A stretch of DNA of 64,000 nucleotides from Actinoplanes derwentensis (GTDB lineage Bacteria; Actinomycetota; Actinomycetes; Mycobacteriales; Micromonosporaceae). The notes beneath the pieces are model-generated. The model saw only the letters and a program-made list of their open reading frames with translations, was not told the DNA's origin and ran no database searches. The position numbers were made by a program, and so were the translations under genes. Location: positions 3,348,001-3,412,000 of the forward strand of contig NZ_LT629758.1 in the NCBI RefSeq assembly GCF_900104725.1. The letters run 5' to 3'. Positions within the stretch are counted from its first letter, which is position 1. Every line of letters starts with the position of its first letter. Of the stretch, positions 57,943 through 64,000 are shown in pieces.

Positions 57943-59118
57943 ATGAGAGCCTTCGTCTACCAGGCTGTTCGCACTCCGTTCGGCCGGTTCAACGGCGCAC
58001 TCGCCGGTGCCCGCCCCGACGATCTGGCCGCCGGGGTGATCCAGTCGCTGCTGGAGCGCTCGCCGGGCCTGGACCCGGCCGTGATCGGCGAGGTGATCTG
58101 GGGCAACGCGAACGGTGCCGGTGAGGACAACCGCAACGTCGGCCGGATGGCCGCGCTGCTGGCCGGCCTGCCCACCTCGGTCCCGGGCACGACCGTGAAC
58201 CGGCTGTGCGGCTCCGGCCTGGACGCCGCGATGATCGGCTCGCGGGCGATCGAGACCGGCGACGCCGACGCGGTCGTGGCAGGCGGTGTCGAGTCGATGA
58301 CCCGCGCGCCCTGGGTGCTGCCGAAGCCGGCGAAGGGCTTCCCGGCGGGCAACCTGACGGCGGTGTCGACCACGCTCGGCTGGCGCCTGGTCAACCCCCG
58401 GATGCCGGAGTCCTGGACCGCCTCTCTCGGTGAGTGCAACGAGCTGCTGGCGGACCGCTTCAAGATCGATCGGTTACGTCAGGACGAGTTCGCCGCCCGT
58501 TCCCATCGACTCGCGGCCCAGGCCTGGAGTGACGGGTTCTACGACGATCTGGTGACACCGGTCGACGGACTTTCACAAGACGAGGGTGTACGGCCGGACA
58601 GTTCACCGGAGAAGCTCAGCAGACTGAAGCCCAGCTTCCGGCCGGACGGCACGATCACCGCTGGAAACGCCTCCCCGCTCAGTGACGGCGCCTCGGCGGT
58701 ATTGCTCGGATCCGAGCAAGCCGCCGACGTGATCGGTCATGATCCGGTCGCCGCGATCGTCGGCCGGGGCGCGTTCGCCCTGGACCCGCAGGACTTCGGC
58801 TACGCCCCGGTGGAAGCCGCGAACAAAGCCCTGCAACGAGCCGGCATCGGCTGGGATCAGGTCGGGGCCGTCGAACTCAACGAGGCGTTCGCCGTACAGT
58901 CGCTCGCCTGTGTCGACGCCTGGGGCATCGACCCGGAGATCGTCAACACCCGGGGCGGCGCCATCGCGATCGGCCACCCGCTGGGTGCGAGCGGCGGCCG
59001 GATCCTCGGCACCCTCGCCAAGGTGCTGCACGAACGCGACGCCCGGTTCGGGGTCGCCGCGATCTGCATCGGCGTCGGGCAGGGCCTGGCCGTCGTACTG
59101 GAAAGGGTCTCGAAGTGA
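57943..59118 (+). CDS. pcaF: Acetyl-CoA acyltransferase, 3-oxoadipyl-CoA thiolase type
   Basis: This is a 391-residue thiolase. The acylation Cys is C89 in TVNRLCGSG, the His is in GHPLGASGGRI, and the second Cys is in CIGVGQGLAV, a wording common in PcaF/PaaJ thiolases. It would split 3-oxoadipyl-CoA to succinyl-CoA and acetyl-CoA, the last step of the beta-ketoadipate pathway. The two downstream CoA-transferase genes overlap it and make this assignment likely. No ring-cleavage genes lie in the window. Confidence 0.85.
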   Translation: MRAFVYQAVRTPFGRFNGALAGARPDDLAAGVIQSLLERSPGLDPAVIGEVIWGNANGAGEDNRNVGRMAALLAGLPTSVPGTTVNRLCGSGLDAAMIGSRAIETGDADAVVAGGVESMTRAPWVLPKPAKGFPAGNLTAVSTTLGWRLVNPRMPESWTASLGECNELLADRFKIDRLRQDEFAARSHRLAAQAWSDGFYDDLVTPVDGLSQDEGVRPDSSPEKLSRLKPSFRPDGTITAGNASPLSDGASAVLLGSEQAADVIGHDPVAAIVGRGAFALDPQDFGYAPVEAANKALQRAGIGWDQVGAVELNEAFAVQSLACVDAWGIDPEIVNTRGGAIAIGHPLGASGGRILGTLAKVLHERDARFGVAAICIGVGQGLAVVLERVSK

Positions 59119-59801
59119 AGCATCGCGAGAGCGTGGACGAGGCGGTCGCCGGGATCGCCGACGGCAGCACCGTGCTGGTCGGCGGGTTCGGGCTGGCCGG
59201 GATGCCGTTCGACCTGATCGAAGGGCTGATCCGGCAGGGCGCGACCGATCTGACGATCGTCAGCAACAACGCGGGCAACGGGGACGTCGGCCTCGCGGCG
59301 TTGCTGAAGGCGGGCCGCGTACGAAAGGTGATCTGCTCTTTCCCGCGGCAGTCGGATTCTTACGTCTTCGACGACCTGTACCGCACCGGCCGCATCGAAC
59401 TGGAGGTCGTCCCGCAGGGCAATCTCGCCGAGCGGATGCGCGCCGCCGGAGCCGGGATCGGCGCGTTCTACTGCCCGACCGCGGTCGGTACGCCGCTGGC
59501 CGAGGGCAAGGAGGTCCGGACCATCGACGGCCGCGACTACGTCCTGGAGTTCCCGATCAAGGGGGATGTGGCGCTGATCAGCGCGTTTCGCGCCGACCGC
59601 CTCGGTAATCTGGTCTACCGCAAGACCGCCCGCAACTTCGGCCCGGTGATGGCGACGGCCGCGACCACCACGATCGCGCAGGTCAGCGAGGTCGTCGCGG
59701 CCGGTGACATCGACCCGGAGACGGTCGTCACGCCGGGCATCTTCGTCGATCGGGTGGTCCGTGTAGAGGCCCGCAGCTACATGGTCCAGGGAGCGCGCTG
59801 A
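59115..59801 (+). CDS. pcaI: 3-oxoacid CoA-transferase subunit A
   Basis: This is a 228-residue alpha subunit of a class I CoA-transferase. GTG overlaps the thiolase stop (GTGA). The glycine loop GSTVLVGGFGLAGMPFDL and YCPTAVGTPLAEGKE are family marks. Together with the B subunit it transfers CoA from succinyl-CoA to 3-oxoadipate (PcaIJ) or acetoacetate (ScoAB); the thiolase partner favours the former. Confidence 0.87.
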   Translation: MKHRESVDEAVAGIADGSTVLVGGFGLAGMPFDLIEGLIRQGATDLTIVSNNAGNGDVGLAALLKAGRVRKVICSFPRQSDSYVFDDLYRTGRIELEVVPQGNLAERMRAAGAGIGAFYCPTAVGTPLAEGKEVRTIDGRDYVLEFPIKGDVALISAFRADRLGNLVYRKTARNFGPVMATAATTTIAQVSEVVAAGDIDPETVVTPGIFVDRVVRVEARSYMVQGAR

Positions 59802-60412
59802 TGCCACTGTCCACCGACGAACTCGCCGCCCTGGTCGCCCGGGACATCCCGGCGGACTCCTACGTCAACCTCGGCATCGGCCAGCCCACCAAGGTCGCCG
59901 ACCATCTCACCCCGGAGCAGGGCGTCATCCTGCACACCGAGAACGGCATGCTCAACATGGGCCCGGCCACGACCGGCGACGACATCGACCCGGACCTGAC
60001 CAACGCCGGGAAGGTGCCGGTCACCGAACTGCCCGGTGCCTCGTATTTCCACCATGCCGACTCGTTCATGATGATGCGCGGTGGTCATCTTGACGTGTGT
60101 GTGCTCGGTGCTTTCCAGGTCTCGGTGCACGGCGATCTGGCGAACTGGCACACCGGCGCGCCGGACGCCATCCCCGCGGTCGGCGGGGCGATGGACCTGG
60201 CGATCGGGGCCAAGCAGGTATACGTGATGATGACGCTCTTCGACAAACAGGGCCGGCCGAAGCTGGTGCCGGAGTGCACCTATCCGCTGACCGGGCTGCG
60301 GTGTGTCAGCCGCGTCTACACCGACCTCGCCGTCTTCGACGTGGGGCCGGGCGGAGTGGTGGTCCGGGAGTCCTTCGGCATCACCCGCGAGCAACTGCAG
60401 AAGATAACGTAG
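59801..60412 (+). CDS. pcaJ: 3-oxoacid CoA-transferase subunit B
   Basis: This is a 203-residue beta subunit. The catalytic Glu is E47 in HTENGMLNMGP. VNLGIGQPT and GGHLDVCVLGAFQV are typical. The ATG shares one base with the A-subunit stop (TGATG). It is the last gene of the LysR-controlled operon. Confidence 0.88.
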   Translation: MPLSTDELAALVARDIPADSYVNLGIGQPTKVADHLTPEQGVILHTENGMLNMGPATTGDDIDPDLTNAGKVPVTELPGASYFHHADSFMMMRGGHLDVCVLGAFQVSVHGDLANWHTGAPDAIPAVGGAMDLAIGAKQVYVMMTLFDKQGRPKLVPECTYPLTGLRCVSRVYTDLAVFDVGPGGVVVRESFGITREQLQKIT

Positions 60413-60415
60413 CCT

Positions 60416-60490
60416 CTCGTCGCTGTTGTCGTTCGCATCGTTCGGTTGCGCCGCTCGTTTCGCGTCGCTCGTTCGTTCGCGTCGTTGTCT
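60416..60490. repeat. Low-complexity CGTT-rich stretch
   Basis: About 75 bp between the CoA-transferase and SprT-like genes are made almost only of C, G and T on the plus strand, with recurring TCGTT and CGTTCG words. Confidence 0.6.
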
Positions 60491-60504
60491 TAGGAGCCGC
60501 TGGG

Positions 60505-61173
60505 TTGGAACTGGGTGAGGCGCGGGAGCTCGCGGCCGGGCTGATGGCACGGCACGGGCTCAAGGGCTGGCGGTTGACGTTCGACAACGCCAAGACCCGT
60601 GCGGGAGTCTGCCGGCCCGCCACCAAACAGATCGGGCTGTCCCGGCCGCTCATGGGCATCTACACGATCGAACAGGTCACCGACACCGTGCTGCACGAGA
60701 TCGCGCACGCCCTGGTCGGCGCCAAACACGGGCACGACGCGGTGTGGCGGGCCACCGCCCAGCGGATCGGCTGCTCCGGAACACGGTGCGTACCGGAGGG
60801 TGTGCCCCGGGTCGAAGGCTCCTGGGTGGGTTTCTGCCCGGCCGGGCACAGCACCACCGCGCACCGGCGACCGACCCGGGTGCGGTCGTGTTCGCGTTGC
60901 TCCCGGGCGTTCGACCGGAATGCGGTGTTCGCGTGGACCTATCGGGGGCAGGCGGCGCCGATGCAGGCCGCCTACGCGGCCGAGATGATCCGGGTGCAGG
61001 GTGGGCGGACCGGCGTCGCGTTCAAGATCGGCGATCGGGTACGTCTCAAGGGCGGCGGAAAATACGGCGGCCTCGTCGGCACCATCGTCAAGCAGGGCCG
61101 CAGCCGGTACCACGTGCAGACTCGCGCCGGACTGCTCAACGCCACGTTCGCAATGGTGGAACCGCTGGCTTGA
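60505..61173 (+). CDS. SprT-like zinc metalloprotein with C-terminal KOW-like domain
   Basis: This 222-residue protein starts at TTG with AGGAG 8 nt upstream. The zincin motif is H64-E65-x2-H68 in VLHEIAHALVG, with His75/77 downstream. A zinc-ribbon-like part follows, using the CPAGHS and SCSRCSRAF cysteines. The C-terminal FKIGDRVRLKGGGKYGGLVG and later strands look like a KOW/SH3-type nucleic-acid-binding fold. SprT/Spartan proteases act on DNA-protein crosslinks; bacterial roles are mostly unknown. Confidence 0.8.
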   Translation: MELGEARELAAGLMARHGLKGWRLTFDNAKTRAGVCRPATKQIGLSRPLMGIYTIEQVTDTVLHEIAHALVGAKHGHDAVWRATAQRIGCSGTRCVPEGVPRVEGSWVGFCPAGHSTTAHRRPTRVRSCSRCSRAFDRNAVFAWTYRGQAAPMQAAYAAEMIRVQGGRTGVAFKIGDRVRLKGGGKYGGLVGTIVKQGRSRYHVQTRAGLLNATFAMVEPLA

Positions 61174-61200
61174 CCTTCACACGGTGACAACCCTTTGACT
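61170..61200 (+). promoter_or_regulatory. MerR-type promoter candidate with 19-bp spacer
   Basis: TTGACC and TTGACT are separated by exactly 19 nt, with an imperfect dyad (TTCACACGGTGACAA) between them, the geometry used by MerR regulators. The second hexamer is a poor -10 box. The first overlaps the SprT-like stop. Confidence 0.4.
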
Positions 61201-61224
61201 GGGACCCGAAGAAGGGTGGTCCTG

Positions 61225-61923
61225 ATGAACACGACCCGAGTCCGTCAAGGGTTGGCGAACAGCAGTTCGTCGGTGCGACTTCAAGCCGCACTGGCAGCCG
61301 GCACGACACCGGACCCGCACCTGATCGACACACTCGTCGAGCAGTGCGCCGTCGAGCCGGACTTCTACGTCCGCGACATGCTGACCTGGGCACTCACCCG
61401 GCACCCGCCGGCCGCGACGGTCCCCCGGTTGATCAGCGAGCTGGGATCGTCGCGGGCCCAGGCCCGGAGTCAGGCGCTGCACTCACTATCCAAGATCGGT
61501 GAGCGATCCGCGTGGCCGTCGGTCACCCCGGAGCTGCTGACCGACCCCGACGACGAGGTGGCCCGAGCGGCTTGGCGCACGGCGGCCGGGCTCGTCCCCG
61601 ACGGTTCGGAGCCCGAGCTGGCCGGGATCCTGGTGACTCAGCTCGGTCGTGGCGAGCGGGAGACCCAGCTGAGCCTGAGCCGGGCACTGATCACCCTCGG
61701 CGAGGTGATCCTGCCGCTCCTGGCCACCGCGTCGGCCCACCCCGACCCTGTTGTGGTCCGGCACGCGACAGCCACCGAGCAGCTGTTCCACGACCCCGAC
61801 GCCGGTTTCGACTTCGCCGTCGACCAGGCGAAACGCATCGTCGCCCTCGGCCCCGACGGTCCGCCCGCCCAGCCCTCATCCGCCCTTCCCACCGTTGCCG
61901 AGCAGCCAGGCGTCCTTCCCTGA
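61225..61923 (+). CDS. HEAT-repeat protein
   Basis: This is a 232-residue all-helical protein with AGGGTGG before the ATG. Repeats are visible at SSVRLQAALAAG, DFYVRDMLTWALTRH, SRAQARSQALHSLSKIG and DDEVARAAWRTAAGL. HEAT repeats bind proteins or act as a scaffold. The next gene fuses a MerR domain to the same repeat type, so the two may work together. The C-terminal ~20 residues are Pro-rich. Confidence 0.8.
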   Translation: MNTTRVRQGLANSSSSVRLQAALAAGTTPDPHLIDTLVEQCAVEPDFYVRDMLTWALTRHPPAATVPRLISELGSSRAQARSQALHSLSKIGERSAWPSVTPELLTDPDDEVARAAWRTAAGLVPDGSEPELAGILVTQLGRGERETQLSLSRALITLGEVILPLLATASAHPDPVVVRHATATEQLFHDPDAGFDFAVDQAKRIVALGPDGPPAQPSSALPTVAEQPGVLP

Positions 61924-62025
61924 GTAGGACAAGACGCTGGCTGGACTGTCGGGGACGGGCACGCTGGGAACTTCTCTCTCGCGAGCGGTGACCGACATCA
62001 GAGGGACGGGGAGGACGATGGCGCA

Positions 62026-63177
62026 GTGTTGATCGGGGATGTGGCACGACGGTCGGGGGTCAGTGCTCGCATGCTGCGGCACTACGACTCGATCGGTCTC
62101 GTTCGGCCGACCGGGCGCACCGGGTCCGGCTATCGGGAGTATTCCAGCGACGACATCCGCCGGATCTTCCACATCGAGAGCCTGCGATCGCTGGGGCTGT
62201 CGCTGAAGGAAGCCGGGCGGGCGCTGGACGATCCCGCGTTCGACCCCGCCGAACTCGTCGGCGACCTCATCGACCGCACCCGCGAGCGCATCGCCGACGA
62301 GACTCGGCTACTCACCCGGTTGCAGCAGATCGGCGTCGTCGGGGCGGCCGGTTGGGAGGACATCCTCCAGATCGTGTCGCTCCTGCAGGCTTTGAGTTCG
62401 GACAACGCCGGCCGGCGCCAGCAGGCCGCTCTGGCCGCGGCCGACGACGTCCCGATGCCGGTGGAGGCCTTGGTCGAGGCGGTACTGAGCGAGGCAGACC
62501 CGAACGTCGCCGGAGCCCTCCGCTGGACGCTGGTCCAAACCGGCATCCAAGCAGAACAACACCCGAAGCTTCAGTCTGGTGAGGATGTGCTGGCGATGTT
62601 GGCGGCTGGGCTTCGTGCGCCCTCGGCTGAGGTGCGGAAGCGGGCCGTCCGGACGATCGCCGAGTTTCCGACCGATGCGGCGACCGCTCAGTTGCAGGAT
62701 GCTCTCACCAACTCCGACGAGACGGTTCGGCGGATCGCGGCGGTGGCTCTGGGTTCGCGCGGAGCGGCCGGGGCGGTCCCGACCTTGGTCGGCATGATCG
62801 TCGCGAACACGAGCGACGCCAATGCCGCCGACGCGCTCAGTGCCCTGGCCGGCGATCCGGGCGATCCTGCCCTGGCGGACCGGATCGCCACCGTTCTGGC
62901 CGGTCGCATCGCCGATATCAAAGCCCGGATCGCGGAGCAACCAGTCGATGAAGCCCTGGGTGCTGGCCTCGCGGCTGCCCGGCAACGACTCACCCAGGCG
63001 CTGGCGGACATCCCGGGAAAGGCCGCGACCTGGGCCCTGGCTGAACTGACGACCGACGACGATCGTGCGGTCGCTCTGACCGCCACCTATGTCCTCACCC
63101 TACGAACCGGCGGCCCGACCGGTGACCGGGCAGATCTGAACGGCGACCCGGACGGTGCGGGATTTTCGGGCGGCTGA
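62026..63177 (+). CDS. MerR-family regulator fused to HEAT repeats
   Basis: This is a 383-residue protein, GTG start with GGGGAGG 11 nt upstream. The N-terminal winged helix (~1-70) reads IGDVARRSGVSARMLRHYDS and GYREYSSDDIRRIFHIESL; a dimerising coiled coil follows (~75-110). Residues ~125-360 contain HEAT-like repeats such as SAEVRKRAVRTIAEFP and DETVRRIAAVALGSRG, in place of a small ligand domain. It may sense a protein partner, possibly the upstream HEAT protein. Confidence 0.85.
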   Translation: MLIGDVARRSGVSARMLRHYDSIGLVRPTGRTGSGYREYSSDDIRRIFHIESLRSLGLSLKEAGRALDDPAFDPAELVGDLIDRTRERIADETRLLTRLQQIGVVGAAGWEDILQIVSLLQALSSDNAGRRQQAALAAADDVPMPVEALVEAVLSEADPNVAGALRWTLVQTGIQAEQHPKLQSGEDVLAMLAAGLRAPSAEVRKRAVRTIAEFPTDAATAQLQDALTNSDETVRRIAAVALGSRGAAGAVPTLVGMIVANTSDANAADALSALAGDPGDPALADRIATVLAGRIADIKARIAEQPVDEALGAGLAAARQRLTQALADIPGKAATWALAELTTDDDRAVALTATYVLTLRTGGPTGDRADLNGDPDGAGFSGG

Positions 63178-63235
63178 TCGAGCGGGTGCGTTCAGTCACT
63201 ACAGTGGAGCCTCGATCGGCTGAACCGGAGCGTCA

Positions 63236-63640
63236 GTGAGCGACCTCGTCGATATTGCCCGCATGATCCGTCTCTACTTGAAGTACCTGGTCGACGAGCC
63301 GGATCTGGCTCGCTGGGATCAGCAGATCGGTGATCTGGTGCGGGCCGCGCACGCTGGTGAGGATGTCGACGGGCGGCTTCGGGCGGTGTTCGCGCGGGAC
63401 CCGGAAGTGCAGGCCTGGGTGGCGGACACGTTGAGTCACCCTGATCTACTTCCCCGCGACATCGCTGATCAGCTCACCACGCGGTCGGAGTCGCCGGACG
63501 GTGACCGGCTCGGTGCTCGGCTTCAGATCTACACCTGCCCGGTCAGCCAGTGTGTGAAGTGGCCTCGGCTCTATCCGTCGGAGGTCGTGCCGCGCTGCCC
63601 GGATCACCACGAGGTCCTGGTCGAGGTCTTTCCGCGATGA
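63236..63640 (+). CDS. Hypothetical protein with C-terminal zinc-ribbon-like cluster
   Basis: This is a 134-residue protein, GTG start with GGAG 7 nt upstream; a TACAGT box lies at 63200. The first ~90 residues are helical. The end, YTCPVSQCVKWPRL then PRCPDHHEVLVEV, holds Cys/His spaced like a small zinc site. The stop overlaps the next ATG (ATGA), so the two genes are coupled. Unknown function. Confidence 0.7.
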   Translation: MSDLVDIARMIRLYLKYLVDEPDLARWDQQIGDLVRAAHAGEDVDGRLRAVFARDPEVQAWVADTLSHPDLLPRDIADQLTTRSESPDGDRLGARLQIYTCPVSQCVKWPRLYPSEVVPRCPDHHEVLVEVFPR

Positions 63641-64000
63641 TTGACGCGTTGGGTGAGGCGGTGGCCGGTCACGTCGTCGAGCGGCTGTTGACCCGGCTCG
63701 GGGCGGCTCTGGTGTTCGCCGTCGGCGGGGCGCTGGCCTGGCTGTCGGCGCACGGTGGATGGGGGCGGCTCGTTGCGGTGGGTGAGCAGGTCGCCGGGCT
63801 GCCGACTCTGGTGGTAATGGCCCTGGTGGCGGCACTGCTGGCCGTGGCGTTCGCCGGCACCACCCTGGTCCGGCTGCTGACCCGGCCGGTTCTCCGGTTT
63901 CTGGAGGGCTACTGGACCTGGCCTCTGCAGCCGTTACGGGTCTGGCTGGTCAAACGGGAGCGGTCCCGGCGTACGGCGCTGGAGAAGGAGCTTCGCACGG
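63637..64000 (+). CDS. Putative membrane protein (3' end beyond window)
   Basis: The first 121 codons are present. An amphipathic N-terminus (VVERLLTRLG) leads to two hydrophobic helices (AALVFAVGGALAWLSAHG and LVVMALVAALLAVAFAG), then a basic segment (VKRERSRRTALEKEL) that is probably cytoplasmic. It is coupled to the preceding gene. No family was recognised. Confidence 0.65.
   Translation, partial: MIDALGEAVAGHVVERLLTRLGAALVFAVGGALAWLSAHGGWGRLVAVGEQVAGLPTLVVMALVAALLAVAFAGTTLVRLLTRPVLRFLEGYWTWPLQPLRVWLVKRERSRRTALEKELRT

Overview
The window is high-GC actinobacterial DNA, most like Micromonosporaceae (Actinoplanes-type). The basis is strong G/C at third codon positions, GTG and TTG starts, MerR/LysR/TetR regulators, a ClpC, many secreted plant-polysaccharide hydrolases, and many TANNNT -10 boxes 6-7 nt before start codons (leaderless mRNAs). 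No tRNA, rRNA, CRISPR array, insertion sequence or phage gene was recognised.

Layout. 0-5.6 kb: a 5'-truncated acetamidase/formamidase, an FGGY sugar kinase, a secreted TIG-domain protein with four ~108-residue repeats, and a lipoprotein. 5.6-12 kb: a MacB-type ABC exporter (adaptor, ATPase, permease) divergent from a two-component system, then a threonine dehydratase-like enzyme. 12-14.5 kb: small accessory genes (hypotheticals, a YunG-like protein, a SpoU methyltransferase, a SUKH protein). 14.6-31.5 kb: a same-strand run of nine genes, probably one operon read from a sugar-binding lipoprotein through two permeases, two GH127/GH146-type beta-L-arabinofuranosidases, a 1480-residue (alpha/alpha)6-type hydrolase and a GH43, ending in a WxL-like/DUF916 surface pair. 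It looks like a locus for capture and breakdown of L-arabinose-containing plant glycans. No transporter ATPase is present. 31.6-35.1 kb: small genes, a GNAT/TetR divergent pair with a clear operator, and an SDR. 35.1-39 kb: pectinolysis (two overlapping PL1 lyases, divergent PL9-like lyase). 39-42.6 kb: DUF6188, LysR/MFS pair, and a type VII-like helical protein. 42.8-48 kb: one 1713-residue protein joining a Ser/Thr kinase, an AAA ATPase, a helical region, GAF domains and an intact GGEEF diguanylate cyclase. 48-53 kb: M15 peptidase, GH16-CBM13 glucanase, ClpC. 53-57 kb: hypotheticals, a Nudix hydrolase in a head-to-head leaderless pair, a SIMPL protein and a nucleotidyltransferase. 57-60.4 kb: LysR plus a thiolase/CoA-transferase operon of the beta-ketoadipate type. 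60.5-64 kb: SprT-like protein, a HEAT protein followed by a MerR-HEAT fusion, and two genes at the edge, the last cut off.

How the genes work together. Two themes stand out: plant cell-wall use (arabinosyl glycans, pectin, beta-glucan, aromatic catabolism) and envelope or stress signalling (two-component/ABC exporter, kinase-cyclase, ClpC). The most unusual signals are the kinase-ATPase-cyclase fusion with a possible PHO-box-like direct repeat upstream, three places where the 3' end of a gene is tandemly repeated just past its stop codon, a symmetric shared -10 box between two divergent leaderless genes, a LamG insertion and His/Gly linker in the GH146-type enzyme, and a WxL-like pair at the end of a glycan operon.
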